A stretch of 64,000 bases of DNA from Pseudomonas fildesensis. Its GTDB lineage: Bacteria; Pseudomonadota; Gammaproteobacteria; Pseudomonadales; Pseudomonadaceae. This document shows positions 35,657-45,696 of this stretch, piece after piece (within the stretch, counting starts at the first letter, position 1; every line of letters begins with the position of its first letter). Below the pieces are notes generated by a model that was not told the origin of the DNA, did no database searches, and worked only from the letters and a program-made list of their open reading frames with translations. The DNA is taken from the NCBI RefSeq assembly GCF_001050345.1, contig NZ_LFMW01000004.1, positions 372,001 through 436,000 of the forward strand, written 5' to 3'. A program made the translations under genes and the position numbers.

Positions 35657-36859
35657 ATGACGACAGCCTCGCTCCACATCACCCTGATCACCGAAACCTA
35701 CCCGCCAGAGATCAACGGGGTGGCCAATACCCTTGGCCGCCTGTGCGACGGTTTGCGCGCGCGCGGCCATCAGGTTGAACTGGTACGCCCACGCCAAGGC
35801 ATCGACCAGAGCCGGCCCAGTGACGACGAATTGCTGCTGTGCCGAGGTTGGCCGTTGCCCGGTTACCCGGGCCTGCAATGGGGTCAGTCGTCGATGCACA
35901 AATTGCTGCGACGCTGGACACGCCAGCGGCCCGACGTGCTGTACATCGCCACCGAGGGGCCACTGGGGTTGTCGGCACTGCGCGCGGCGCGGCGCCTGGG
36001 GATCAGCGTGGTCAGCGGCTTTCACACCAACTTCCAGCAATACTCCAACAGGTACGGTCTGAGCCTGTTAAGTCGCGTGGTCATGCACTACCTGCGCTGG
36101 TTTCATAACCGTTCGACCTTGACCCTGGTGCCCAGCGCCAGCCAGCACCTGGAGCTGGAACGTCGGCATTTCGAACGCCTGGGGATGTTGTCGCGCGGGG
36201 TCGACAGCCAGCTGTTTCACCCAGTCAAGCGAGACAATGCCTTGCGTGAAAGCTGGGGCCTGGAAAACGACGATATTGCGGTACTGCATGTGGGGCGCCT
36301 GGCCCAGGAAAAGAACCTCGGCCTGCTCAAGCGTTGCTTTGATGCCGTGCAGGATACTTACCCAAGGCGCCGATTGAAGCTGATCATCGTCGGCGATGGT
36401 CCGCAACGTTCGCTGCTGGAGCGCGAGTTGCCCGACGCAGTGTTCTGCGGTACCCAGCGCGGCGAAGAACTGGCTCGGCACTATGCCTCGGGGGATCTGT
36501 TCCTGTTCCCCAGCCTGACTGAAACCTTCGGCAATGTGGTACTGGAAGCCATGGCCTCCGGGCTCGGTGTGGTGGCGTACGACCAGGCTGCCGCCACCCA
36601 GCATATTCGCCATGGCTACAACGGCGTGCTGGCGATGCCCGGAGATGAGAACGCGTTTTGTGATGCGGCCATCTGGCTGCTGGAAGAACGCGAGACGTTA
36701 CGCCGGGCGCGGCTCAATGCCCGCCAGCATGCGAGCCGCCAGGGCTGGGCGGCGATTATCGAGCAGTTCGAGAACCAGTTACGCGGAGTATGCGAGGACG
36801 AGCAGGTGCCGCCCGTCCTCTCGCCGCTTACACCAAAGTCGTCAACGCCTCACGACTGA
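35657..36859 (+). CDS. GT4-family glycosyltransferase
   Basis: This 400-residue GT-B enzyme starts at MTTASLHITLITETYPPEINGVANTLGRLCDGL, an N-terminal motif of GT4 alpha-mannosyltransferase-like proteins. The C-terminal nucleotide-sugar domain has VLHVGRLAQEKNLGLL, LIIVGDGPQRS and the E-x7-E region FLFPSLTETFGNVVLEAMASGLGVV. The donor and acceptor cannot be read from sequence. An alternative ATG lies 33 bases upstream; neither has a strong SD. The 3' end overlaps the convergent Old Yellow Enzyme gene by 32 bases. Confidence 0.88.
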   Translation: MTTASLHITLITETYPPEINGVANTLGRLCDGLRARGHQVELVRPRQGIDQSRPSDDELLLCRGWPLPGYPGLQWGQSSMHKLLRRWTRQRPDVLYIATEGPLGLSALRAARRLGISVVSGFHTNFQQYSNRYGLSLLSRVVMHYLRWFHNRSTLTLVPSASQHLELERRHFERLGMLSRGVDSQLFHPVKRDNALRESWGLENDDIAVLHVGRLAQEKNLGLLKRCFDAVQDTYPRRRLKLIIVGDGPQRSLLERELPDAVFCGTQRGEELARHYASGDLFLFPSLTETFGNVVLEAMASGLGVVAYDQAAATQHIRHGYNGVLAMPGDENAFCDAAIWLLEERETLRRARLNARQHASRQGWAAIIEQFENQLRGVCEDEQVPPVLSPLTPKSSTPHD

Positions 36860-37931
36860 ATGGCAGGATGTCACCCTCACGACCTTCGCGTACCTTCACG
36901 GCCCAATCCGGGTCAACCAGCAGGGCACGGCCGACAGCGACCAGGTCGAACTCGTCGTTGTTCAAGCGTTCCAGCAGTTTCTCCAGGCTGGCCGGTTGCG
37001 CGACCTTGTCGGTGTTGACCATGAACTGCAGAAACTCGCCATCCAGGCCGACACTGCCGACAGTGATGGTCGGCTTGCCGGTGAGTTGACGCGTCCAGCC
37101 AGCGAGGTTGAGGTTGGAGCCTTCAAATTCTGGCTCCCAGAAGCGACGGGTAGAACAGTGGAAAATATCCACGCCGGCGTCAGACAGCGGCTTGAGGAAT
37201 TCACCCAGCGCCTCGGGGGTTTGCACCAGACGCGCGGTGTAGTCCTGCTGCTTCCACTGGGAGAAGCGGAGAATGATCGGGAAGTCCGGCCCCACGGCAG
37301 CGCGGGTGGCCTGGATCAGCTCGATGGCAAAGCGCGAACGGTTGGCCAGGCTGCCGCCGTATTCGTCGGTGCGCTGGTTGCTGCCTTCCCAGAAGAACTG
37401 GTCCACCAGGTAGCCGTGGGCGCCGTGGATCTCCACGCCGTCCATGCCGATGCCTTGGGCATCCTTGGCGGCTTGGGCGAAGGCGGCGATGACGTCCTTG
37501 ATGTCCTGGGTGGTCATGCCGTGGACGACCACGTTGCCATCCTTGAGTTTTTCCATCGGGCCGTAGGCCGGCACACTGGCGTCAGGCTCGGTGCCGATAC
37601 GGCGCACACTGCCCACGTGCCATAGCTGCGGGACGATCTTGCCGCCTTCGGCGTGCACCGCATCGACGACTTTCTTCCAGCCGGCCAAGGCCGCTTCGCC
37701 GTAGAAGTGCGGCACGTTGGGGTAGCCGTTAGAGGCCTGGTGGCCGACCACAGTGCCTTCGGTGATGATGAGGCCCACACCGGCGGCTGCACGGCGGCGG
37801 TAGTATTCGATAACGTTGGAATTGGGTACGCCACCCGGGGAAAACGAACGAGTCATCGGCGCCATGACCACACGGGTGGACAGTTGCAGTGCACCGAGCT
37901 GGAACGGTTTGAACAAGGCTTGGACAGGCAT
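36828..37931 (-). CDS. Old Yellow Enzyme-family ene-reductase (NADH:flavin oxidoreductase)
   Basis: This 367-residue FMN enzyme starts at MPVQALFKPFQLGALQLSTRVVMAPMTRSFSPGG, where the FMN loop is MAPMTR. Later motifs are GLIITEGTVVGHQASNGYPNVPHFYG, PQLWHVGSV, DGVEIHGAHGYLVDQFFW, DEYGGSLANRSRFAIELIQA and FDLVAVGRALLVDPDW. Such proteins reduce activated C=C bonds. In place of the usual His-Asn/His pair seen by many OYEs, HGAHGYL supplies an active-site His. Single-gene unit. Confidence 0.92.
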   Translation of the reverse strand: MPVQALFKPFQLGALQLSTRVVMAPMTRSFSPGGVPNSNVIEYYRRRAAAGVGLIITEGTVVGHQASNGYPNVPHFYGEAALAGWKKVVDAVHAEGGKIVPQLWHVGSVRRIGTEPDASVPAYGPMEKLKDGNVVVHGMTTQDIKDVIAAFAQAAKDAQGIGMDGVEIHGAHGYLVDQFFWEGSNQRTDEYGGSLANRSRFAIELIQATRAAVGPDFPIILRFSQWKQQDYTARLVQTPEALGEFLKPLSDAGVDIFHCSTRRFWEPEFEGSNLNLAGWTRQLTGKPTITVGSVGLDGEFLQFMVNTDKVAQPASLEKLLERLNNDEFDLVAVGRALLVDPDWAVKVREGREGDILPFSREALTTLV

Positions 37932-38057
37932 GGGAGCACTCCACTGGAGAGGGAATTTATGATGTGGATAATATGGGGAGTGCGCGGTGCCGAGTAGCAC
38001 TATTGATCTGGGTGATTAAGGGGTAAAAGCCGGAGAACCCGGTTGTCGCTAGTAACC

Positions 38058-38212
38058 CGTGACGAGCGGGCTTGTTGTGGCGAGCGGGCTTGCCCCGCGT
38101 TGGGGCGCGAAGCGGCCCTAAAACCATTAGCCTCGGAGTGCCTGGAAAACCGCGGCGAGGTTATTGGGGCTGCTACGCAGCCCAACGCGGGGCAAGCCCG
38201 CTCGCCACAAAA
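38058..38212. repeat. REP cluster, GTGGCGAGCGGGCTTGCCCCGCGTTGG family
   Basis: A partial unit GACGAGCGGGCTTG is followed by a doublet with outer arms TTGTGGCGAGCGGGCTTG and CAAGCCCGCTCGCCACAA and an inner stem built of CCCCGCGTTGGGGC / GCCCAACGCGGGG. It is a third REP family in this window and fills most of the 300-base gap between the OYE and glutathione peroxidase genes. Confidence 0.88.
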
Positions 38213-38231
38213 GCCCCTTTTTGCCGGAGTG

Positions 38232-38714
38232 TTAGCTCAAGGCTTTTTCGATGGCCTGAACGACCGTTGGGTCATCCGGTGCAGTGCGCGGCGAAAATCG
38301 TGCGAGCACCCGGCCGTCTTTACCCAGCAGGAATTTCTCGAAATTCCAGGTGATATCCCCCGGAAACTCGGCGCCCTCGCCCGCCAGCAAGCGGTACAGC
38401 TGATGACGATCAGGGCCATTGACCTCCAGTTTGCTGCCCAACGGAAAGGTCACTCCGTAGTTGAGGCTGCAGAACGCCTGGATTTCTTCCTCGGTGCCCG
38501 GTTCCTGCCCTGCAAACTGGTTGCACGGCAGGCCGAGCACGGTAAAGCCCTGGCCCTTGTACTGCTGATAGAGGTTTTCCAACGCAGCGTATTGCGGGGT
38601 CAGGCCACATTTGGACGCCACGTTGACCACCAGCACAACATGCCCCTTGTAGGGCGCCAATGGCAGCTCTTGTCCGTCCAAAGCTTTGAGTTTCAGGTCG
38701 TGGAAAGCACTCAT
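38232..38714 (-). CDS. Glutathione peroxidase family protein
   Basis: This 160-residue thioredoxin-fold peroxidase starts at MSAFHDLKLKALDGQELPL. The peroxidatic Cys is in NVASKCGLTPQYAALENLY; the Gln and Trp of the active site are in LGLPCNQFAGQEPG and ITWNFEKFLLG. Bacterial Cys-type members often use thioredoxin as reductant. The longer frame upstream is not used. It is a cytoplasmic defence against organic peroxides. Confidence 0.94.
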   Translation of the reverse strand: MSAFHDLKLKALDGQELPLAPYKGHVVLVVNVASKCGLTPQYAALENLYQQYKGQGFTVLGLPCNQFAGQEPGTEEEIQAFCSLNYGVTFPLGSKLEVNGPDRHQLYRLLAGEGAEFPGDITWNFEKFLLGKDGRVLARFSPRTAPDDPTVVQAIEKALS

Positions 38715-38815
38715 GACGAACTCCAGATATCCCATGTTCTTCGCATTGCGGCACTTCGAGATTACAACCCGCAAGCCTGCAATCATAGACGCCGATTACA
38801 AAACTCGCCTGCGGA

Positions 38816-39280
38816 TTACTGAGCGGTCGGCCACGGCAAAATCGGAATCGCCGTCACGGCGTTCTGCGGGCTGCCTTCGATCAAACGGTCGCTGTACACC
38901 AGGTACACCAGGGTATTGCGCTTCTTGTCGAGGAAGCGCACCACCTGCATGGTCTTGAACACCAGCGAGGTGCGCTCCTTGAATACTTCGTCGCCGTCCT
39001 TGAGTTCGCCCTTGAAGCGAATCGGGCCGACCTGACGGCAGGCAATCGATGCCTCGGCGCGGTCTTCAGCCAGGCCCAGACCACCCTTCACGCCGCCGGT
39101 CTTGGCGCGGGACAGGTAGCAAGTCACGCCGTCGACCTTGGGGTCATCAAACGCTTCGACCACAATCCGGTCGTTGGGGCCGACAAACTTGAACACTGTC
39201 GACACCTGGCCAATTTCTTCGGCCGAGGCCAGCAATGGCATGGCCAACAGCAGGCCGAGCAATCCCTTCATCAAACGCAT
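38816..39280 (-). CDS. creA: CreA family protein
   Basis: This 154-residue protein starts with a signal peptide ([22 protein letters not shown]) and continues with the CreA core: [62 protein letters not shown]. It is predicted periplasmic and its function is unknown. It starts 16 bases after the proB stop on the same strand and is likely co-transcribed. Confidence 0.93.
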   Translation of the reverse strand: MRLMKGLLGLLLAMPLLASAEEIGQVSTVFKFVGPNDRIVVEAFDDPKVDGVTCYLSRAKTGGVKGGLGLAEDRAEASIACRQVGPIRFKGELKDGDEVFKERTSLVFKTMQVVRFLDKKRNTLVYLVYSDRLIEGSPQNAVTAIPILPWPTAQ

Positions 39281-39296
39281 CGTGTATTCCTTTCGT

Positions 39297-40415
39297 TCAA
39301 ACCAGGATCAGGTTATCGCGGTGCACCAGTTCCGGTTCCGCCATGTAACCCAATAGACCGACAATCGCATCAGACGACTGCCCAATGATTTTCTGTGCTT
39401 CCAGGGCACTGTAGTTGGCCAGGCCGCGGGCGATCTCACGACCGTCCGGTGCCACGCACACCACCATCTCGCCACGGCGGAAGCTGCCCTGCACCAACTT
39501 GACGCCCACCGGCAGCAGGCTCTTGTTGCCCTGGGACAACGCTGATACGGCGCCATCATCCAGCACCAAAGTGCCACGAGTTTGCAGATGACCGGCCAGC
39601 CACTGTTTGCGCGCCGCCAGCATGCCGCGTTCCGGCGACAGCAGTGTGCCGATGCGCTCGCCTGCCTTGAGGCGATCCAGCACACGCTCCAGGCGCCCGC
39701 CGACGATGATGGTGTGCGCACCGGAACGCGCGGCCAGGCGCGCTGCACGCAGCTTGGTCTGCATGCCGCCACGACCCAGGGCGCCGCCGACACTGCCGGC
39801 CACCGCGTCCAGCGCCGGGTCATCGGCACGGGCTTCGTAGATCAGTTGGGCATCGGGGTTGTTGCGTGGGTCGGCGTCGAACATGCCGTCGCGGTCGGTG
39901 AGGATCACCAGCAGGTCGGCTTCCACCAGGTTGGCCACCAGCGCGGCCAGGGTGTCGTTGTCGCCGAAACGGATTTCGTCGGTGACCACCGTGTCGTTCT
40001 CGTTGATCACAGGGATCACCTTGAGCTCCACCAGGGCGCGCAGGGTGCTACGGGCGTTGAGGTAACGTTTGCGGTCGGACAGGTCGTCATGGGTCAGCAG
40101 GATTTGCGCCGTGTGGAGGCCGTGCTCGCCAAAGCTGGACTCCCAGGCTTGCACCAGGCCCATCTGACCGATGGCGGCAGCGGCTTGCAGTTCGTGCATC
40201 GCGCTGGGTCGCGCGGTCCAACCGAGGCGGCTCATCCCGGCGGCAACTGCCCCGGATGACACCAGCACCAATTCGACACCGGCCTCATGCAAGGCCACCA
40301 TCTGCTCGACCCAGACGCTCATGGCTGCGCGATCCAGCCCCTTGCCATCCGCCGTCAACAGCGCACTTCCGATCTTTACGACCCAGCGCTGCGCACCTGT
40401 CACTTTGCTCCGCAT
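39297..40415 (-). CDS. proB: Glutamate 5-kinase
   Basis: This 372-residue enzyme makes glutamate 5-phosphate, the first step of proline synthesis. It begins [28 protein letters not shown], the amino-acid kinase opening, with [57 protein letters not shown] and [24 protein letters not shown] following. Residues from about 275 form a PUA domain ([38 protein letters not shown]). The start is the last Met of the MMM run, which gives the usual pseudomonad length. Confidence 0.96.
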   Translation of the reverse strand: MRSKVTGAQRWVVKIGSALLTADGKGLDRAAMSVWVEQMVALHEAGVELVLVSSGAVAAGMSRLGWTARPSAMHELQAAAAIGQMGLVQAWESSFGEHGLHTAQILLTHDDLSDRKRYLNARSTLRALVELKVIPVINENDTVVTDEIRFGDNDTLAALVANLVEADLLVILTDRDGMFDADPRNNPDAQLIYEARADDPALDAVAGSVGGALGRGGMQTKLRAARLAARSGAHTIIVGGRLERVLDRLKAGERIGTLLSPERGMLAARKQWLAGHLQTRGTLVLDDGAVSALSQGNKSLLPVGVKLVQGSFRRGEMVVCVAPDGREIARGLANYSALEAQKIIGQSSDAIVGLLGYMAEPELVHRDNLILV

Positions 40416-40510
40416 CATCATCAACCTTAGATTGAGGGCTGCACGCGACCCAGCGCCGCCCATAACGTTATTCGTGGCTACATTCGTGACTGCTGGTATA
40501 CCCGGATACC

Positions 40511-40537
40511 AAAACGCCGCTCCTGGGAGCGGCGTTC
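40511..40537 (-). terminator. Probable terminator between obgE and proB
   Basis: AACGCCGCTCC-TG-GGAGCGGCGTT is a perfect stem 18 bases beyond the obgE stop, followed on the minus strand by only four Ts, so termination may be partial and allow read-through into proB. Confidence 0.6.
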
Positions 40538-40554
40538 AAGTTTATCGCAACGGA

Positions 40555-41808
<1,254 letters not shown>

Positions 41809-41926
41809 TTAAGAAACCAAGACATAAGACTCTTGCAAAAATGAGCGCAGCGACCTCAATCAACGACCGCAAATCCAGCGCTTGAGTCCATTACAAACAG
41901 CTTTGCAAGAGACTCACCCCACAAAC

Positions 41927-41957
41927 GAAAAAGCCCCGTCGCGAGACAGGGCTTTTC
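41927..41957 (-). terminator. Terminator after rpmA
   Basis: AAAAAGCCCCGTC-GC-GAGACAGGGCTTTTT lies 15 bases past the rpmA stop. It separates the ribosomal-protein pair from obgE. Confidence 0.88.
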
Positions 41958-41971
41958 CAGCGATCGCGCAA

Positions 41972-42229
41972 TTAAGCTGCGACGACGCTCACGTAACGGC
42001 GGTTGAAAGCGCCTTTTACTTCAAACTTGATCACGCCTTCGATTTTCGCGAAGAGGGTGTGATCTTTACCCATGCCAACACCGTAACCGGCGTGGAATTG
42101 GGTGCCGCGCTGACGCACGATGATGTTGCCCGGAATGATCTTCTGGCCGCCATACATCTTCACGCCAAGGCGTTTGGCTTCTGAGTCGCGACCGTTACGG
42201 GTACTACCACCAGCTTTTTTGTGTGCCAT
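41972..42229 (-). CDS. rpmA: 50S ribosomal protein L27
   Basis: This 85-residue protein starts [29 protein letters not shown], the invariant N-terminus that reaches the peptidyl transferase centre, and continues [31 protein letters not shown]. It is 34 bases after rplU in the same operon. Confidence 0.98.
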   Translation of the reverse strand: MAHKKAGGSTRNGRDSEAKRLGVKMYGGQKIIPGNIIVRQRGTQFHAGYGVGMGKDHTLFAKIEGVIKFEVKGAFNRRYVSVVAA

Positions 42230-42263
42230 GAGTCAATTCTCCTAGTGAGGAATTAGGCTGAAA

Positions 42264-42578
42264 TTAAGCCTGAATACCGGTGATTTTGATCTCGGTGTAC
42301 CACTGGCGGTGGCCCATACGCTTCATGTGGTGCTTACGACGACGGAACTTGATGATGCGGATTTTATCGTGACGACCTTGGGAAATCACTTCAGCCACAA
42401 CGGTAGCGCCAGCAACAACTGGAGCGCCGATGTTCACGTCATCGCCATTGGCGACCAACAGAACGCGATCAAAAGTAACGGATTCGCCGGTAGCGATTTC
42501 CAGTTTTTCGATCTTCAGGTATTCACCTGGGGCGACCTTGTATTGCTTGCCACCAGTAACAATTACTGCGTACGACAT
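42264..42578 (-). CDS. rplU: 50S ribosomal protein L21
   Basis: This 104-residue protein starts [27 protein letters not shown] and ends [26 protein letters not shown], both L21 signatures. The frame extends 30 codons upstream, but the chosen ATG, preceded by GGAG, fits L21 length. It is the first gene of rplU-rpmA and divergent from ispB. Confidence 0.98.
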   Translation of the reverse strand: MSYAVIVTGGKQYKVAPGEYLKIEKLEIATGESVTFDRVLLVANGDDVNIGAPVVAGATVVAEVISQGRHDKIRIIKFRRRKHHMKRMGHRQWYTEIKITGIQA

Positions 42579-42817
42579 GGTATTTCTCCGATAATCCTGC
42601 TCACCCAGCGCTTTATAAGAAGAGGTATTGGCTGGCATGGCTGCATGGGATGGACGTCCCGAATGCAATTGCGTAAGGCAGGTGCTGCCCAGGAAGTTCA
42701 GGGTGCGCGATTGTACGCAAGCCTTTGATACGTTGCAAGTGGCCGTCTATCGCGCCTTGACACTGCGGGGTCAGGGTCCTAGCATGCCGCGCAACCCTTC
42801 TGGAGCGACTGTCGCTG

Positions 42818-43786
42818 ATGCAACCCCAAGCTTTCTACCGCGCGGTCGCGGACGATTTTAGCGCCGTCGACGGCATCATCAAGCAGCAGCTGACGTCTAA
42901 AGTGCCGTTGGTCTCCAAAATTGGCGACTACATTACGTCGGCGGGCGGCAAACGCCTGCGTCCTTTATTAGTGTTGCTGTGTGGCAAGGCCCTTGGCCGC
43001 GAAGGCGATGACCTGCGCCTGCTGGCCGCCACCATCGAATTCCTGCACACCGCCACCCTGCTGCATGACGACGTGGTCGACATGTCCGGCATGCGCCGTG
43101 GCCGCGAGACCGCCAATGCCATGTGGGGCAATGCGCCCAGCGTGCTGGTGGGCGATTTCCTGTACTCGCGCTCATTTGAAATGATGGTCGAGCTGGGCTC
43201 GATGCCGGTGATGAAGATTCTTTCACAAGCCACGCGCATTATCGCCGAAGGCGAAGTGTTGCAGCTGTCGAAGGTCCGCGACGCCAGCACCACTGAAGAA
43301 ACCTACATGGAAGTGATTCGCGGCAAGACCGCGATGCTCTTCGAAGCCTCGACCCACAGTGCCGCCGCCCTGTGCGAAGCCACGGCTGAACAGGCTGAAG
43401 CCCTGCGCACCTTTGGTGACCACCTGGGCGTGGCGTTCCAACTGGTGGACGACCTGCTTGACTACCGTGGCGATGCCGAAACCCTGGGCAAGAACGTGGG
43501 TGACGACCTGGCCGAGGGCAAACCGACCCTGCCGCTGATCTACACCATGCGCGAAGGCACCCCGGAACAGGCAGCCCTGGTGCGCAAGGCGATCCAGAAA
43601 GGCGGGATCGAAGACCTGGAAAGCATCCGTGAGGCCGTGGAAGCTTCGGGCTCCCTGGACTACACCGCACAACTGGCGCGGGACTACGTGGCACGCGCCA
43701 TCAAGTGCCTGGAAGCCCTCCCGGCCAGCGAATACCGGGACGCCCTGGTTGAGCTGAGTGAGTTCGCGGTCGCGCGTACTCATTGA
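42818..43786 (+). CDS. ispB: Octaprenyl diphosphate synthase
   Basis: This 322-residue trans-prenyltransferase makes the side chain of ubiquinone. The two aspartate-rich motifs are [20 protein letters not shown] and [46 protein letters not shown] binds isopentenyl diphosphate. Position divergent from rplU is conserved in pseudomonads. Pseudomonas usually makes ubiquinone-9, so the true chain length may be nine. Confidence 0.95.
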   Translation: MQPQAFYRAVADDFSAVDGIIKQQLTSKVPLVSKIGDYITSAGGKRLRPLLVLLCGKALGREGDDLRLLAATIEFLHTATLLHDDVVDMSGMRRGRETANAMWGNAPSVLVGDFLYSRSFEMMVELGSMPVMKILSQATRIIAEGEVLQLSKVRDASTTEETYMEVIRGKTAMLFEASTHSAAALCEATAEQAEALRTFGDHLGVAFQLVDDLLDYRGDAETLGKNVGDDLAEGKPTLPLIYTMREGTPEQAALVRKAIQKGGIEDLESIREAVEASGSLDYTAQLARDYVARAIKCLEALPASEYRDALVELSEFAVARTH

Positions 43787-43792
43787 TCTCTC

Positions 43793-43819
43793 TGTGGAGC
43801 CGGCTTGCCGGCTCCTACA
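43793..43819. repeat. Short REP unit, GGAGCCGGCTTGCCGGCTCC
   Basis: TGTGGAGCCGGCTTGCCGGCTCCTACA is a single hairpin unit right after ispB. It belongs to the large Pseudomonas REP group with a GCTTGC core. Confidence 0.8.
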
Positions 43820-43889
43820 AAATCCCCTTCGCGTCAAAACCCTATATAATGTGCGACTTTTAGCCATCCCTGACTCTCAAGGAGCTTTA

Positions 43890-44231
43890 GTGAGCACGTT
43901 GCCACCCTGCCCGAAATGCAATTCCGAATTCACCTACGAAGACGGCGCCCAGCTGATCTGCCCGGAATGCGCCCATGAGTGGTCCGCCGCATGCGAGGCC
44001 GAAGTGGCCAGCGATGAAACCGTGAAGAAAGACTCTGTGGGCAACGTCCTGCAGGACGGTGACACCATCACCGTGATCAAGGACCTCAAGGTCAAGGGCA
44101 CCTCCCTGGTCGTCAAGGTCGGCACCAAGGTCAAGAACATCCGCCTGTGCGACGGCGACCACGATATCGATTGCAAGATCGACGGTATCGGCCCGATGAA
44201 ACTCAAGTCCGAATTCGTCCGCAAGGTCTGA
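43890..44231 (+). CDS. Zinc-ribbon protein of the YjdM/PhnA family
   Basis: This 113-residue protein starts at a GTG preceded by AAGGAG 5 bases away. It opens with a four-Cys zinc ribbon ([28 protein letters not shown]) and continues with the PhnA C-terminal domain ([34 protein letters not shown] ... [20 protein letters not shown]). YjdM was once called PhnA, but no phosphonoacetate hydrolase activity is implied. Confidence 0.92.
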   Translation: MSTLPPCPKCNSEFTYEDGAQLICPECAHEWSAACEAEVASDETVKKDSVGNVLQDGDTITVIKDLKVKGTSLVVKVGTKVKNIRLCDGDHDIDCKIDGIGPMKLKSEFVRKV

Positions 44232-44348
44232 ATAAGCTGCTTCCATCCCGCGCCCGTCGCGGGATGGCGTTTCGCCCTCCCCATTGATCGAACGCAATAT
44301 CCACACAGAAAAACCAGGAAATCGCCAATAGGCACTTGCTATTCTACG

Positions 44349-44367
44349 AATAAGAATTATTCTCATT
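44349..44367. promoter_or_regulatory. Fur-box-like operator
   Basis: AATAAGAATTATTCTCATT is close to the 19-base Fur consensus GATAATGATAATCATTATC, with the characteristic A-A-T-x-A-G-A-A-T repeats on both strands. It lies about 20 bases upstream of the next ATG, in the position of a core promoter. Confidence 0.7.
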
Positions 44368-44389
44368 GAACTCATCAAGGAGAACGACC

Positions 44390-44647
44390 ATGACTTATTT
44401 GATAGATGCCTGGCTGGACCGACCACACCCTTACCTGCGAATCCTGCATCGGGAAACCGGGGAAGTGTGCGCTGTGCTGGAAGAAGAAGCGCTGAATGAA
44501 CTGCAGGACCAGGGCGATCTGGACGTCAACGGCCTGAGTTCCAGTGAACCTGGCGTGCTGAAAGAGGTGGTGCGTAACTTGTTTCTGTTCTGCTATGCCC
44601 GAGCGTTGCGCCCGGCCACGGAGCTGCATGGCAAGTTTCATCCATGA
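44390..44647 (+). CDS. Small conserved hypothetical protein, PA4570-like, probably iron-repressed
   Basis: This 85-residue acidic protein (MTYLIDAWLDRPHPYLRILHRETGEVCAVLEEEALNELQDQG) has AAGGAG 6 bases before its ATG. Its place just after ispB matches PA4570 of P. aeruginosa, a gene I recall as iron-regulated, and a Fur-box-like sequence sits in its promoter. There is no signal peptide or membrane span. The function is unknown. Confidence 0.78.
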   Translation: MTYLIDAWLDRPHPYLRILHRETGEVCAVLEEEALNELQDQGDLDVNGLSSSEPGVLKEVVRNLFLFCYARALRPATELHGKFHP

Positions 44648-44671
44648 GCCAACCTGAATACACCTGCCTCA

Positions 44672-44800
44672 TGTGGGAGCTGGCGTGTTGTGGCGAGCAC
44701 GCTTGCTTGCGCTGGGGTGCGAAGCGCCCCTAACAGCCGACGACTGCTGCGCAGCCGAGCGGGAGCAAGCTCACTCGCCACAACAAGCCCGGCTCCACAC
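44672..44800. repeat. Nested REP doublet, TGTGGGAGCTGG / GTTGTGGCGAGC family
   Basis: Outer arms TGTGGGAGCTGGCGTGTTGTGGCGAGC and GCTCACTCGCCACAACAAGCCCGGCTCCACA enclose a stem of GGGGTGCGAAGCGCCCC and GACTGCTGCGCAGCCGAG. It appears to be one REP doublet inserted in or fused to another. It lies between convergent genes. Confidence 0.82.
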
Positions 44801-44827
44801 AAAGCCAGGCGCATTGATGAACAGGTC

Positions 44828-45445
44828 TTACAGAACGTCGAGCAGCTCGACGTCGAACACCAGAACGCTGTGCGGCGGGATGCTGCCAACGCCTTGAGCG
44901 CCGTAAGCCAGTTCGCTCGGCACGTACAGACGCCATTTGCTGCCGGCATTCATCAGTTGCAGGGCTTCGGTCCAGCCGGCAATCACGCCGCCAACCGGGA
45001 ATTCTGCAGGCTGGCCACGCTCGTAGGAGCTGTCGAACACAGTGCCGTCGATCAGGGTGCCGTGGTAGTGAGTACGCACTTGGTCTTCACGGGTCGGCTT
45101 GGCACCGTCACCGGCAGTCAGCACTTCAAATTGCAGGCCGGAAGCCAGCGTAGTGATGCCATCACGCTTGGCGTTTTCAGCCAGGAAAGCCAGGCCAGCG
45201 CCAGCAGCCGCTTCAGCCTTGGCCGCCGCTTCGGCTTGCATGATTTCGCGGATAACCTTGAAGCTTGCGGCCATTTGTTCTTGGTCAACACGGCTTGGCT
45301 TGCCGGCGAACGCGTCGGTCAGGCCAGCCAGGATCGCGTCCAGGCTTACGCCCGGTGGAGGGTTGTCGCGCAGTTGGTCGCCCAACTGACGGCCAATACC
45401 GTAGCTGACGCGGGTTTCGTCGGTGGACAGATTAACGTCGGACAT
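44828..45445 (-). CDS. fklB: FKBP-type peptidyl-prolyl cis-trans isomerase
   Basis: This 205-residue protein matches FklB: an N-terminal dimerisation region (LSTDETRVSYGIGRQLGDQLRDNPPPGVSLDAILAGLTDAFAG), a long helix (ALMQAEAAAKAEAAA type), and a C-terminal FKBP domain with VRTHYHGTLIDGTVFDSSYERGQPAEFPVGGVIAGWTEALQLM and YVPSELAYGAQG. There is no signal peptide, so it is cytoplasmic. Single-gene unit. Confidence 0.95.
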   Translation of the reverse strand: MSDVNLSTDETRVSYGIGRQLGDQLRDNPPPGVSLDAILAGLTDAFAGKPSRVDQEQMAASFKVIREIMQAEAAAKAEAAAGAGLAFLAENAKRDGITTLASGLQFEVLTAGDGAKPTREDQVRTHYHGTLIDGTVFDSSYERGQPAEFPVGGVIAGWTEALQLMNAGSKWRLYVPSELAYGAQGVGSIPPHSVLVFDVELLDVL

Positions 45446-45696
45446 GAAGAGGCTCCGCTGTAGGGCCGCGGGTTTCCCGTGCGGCCCAGAACTAAAAGGG
45501 CCAGCAGACTAGCACAGAATGTGGGGGCCGGATGAGCCCGCGCCACAGCCTGTCTACCGCTACCGGGCGCCACGCGTCGCCTTGCGCAAAAAATCATTTC
45601 AGCTTCCCGCCCCTCCGCCGATACAGCCCTACACCTTGGCTGGCTCAAACAACAACACCGTCCAGCAGACAGACATCACTTTTTGCGGAGCATTCG

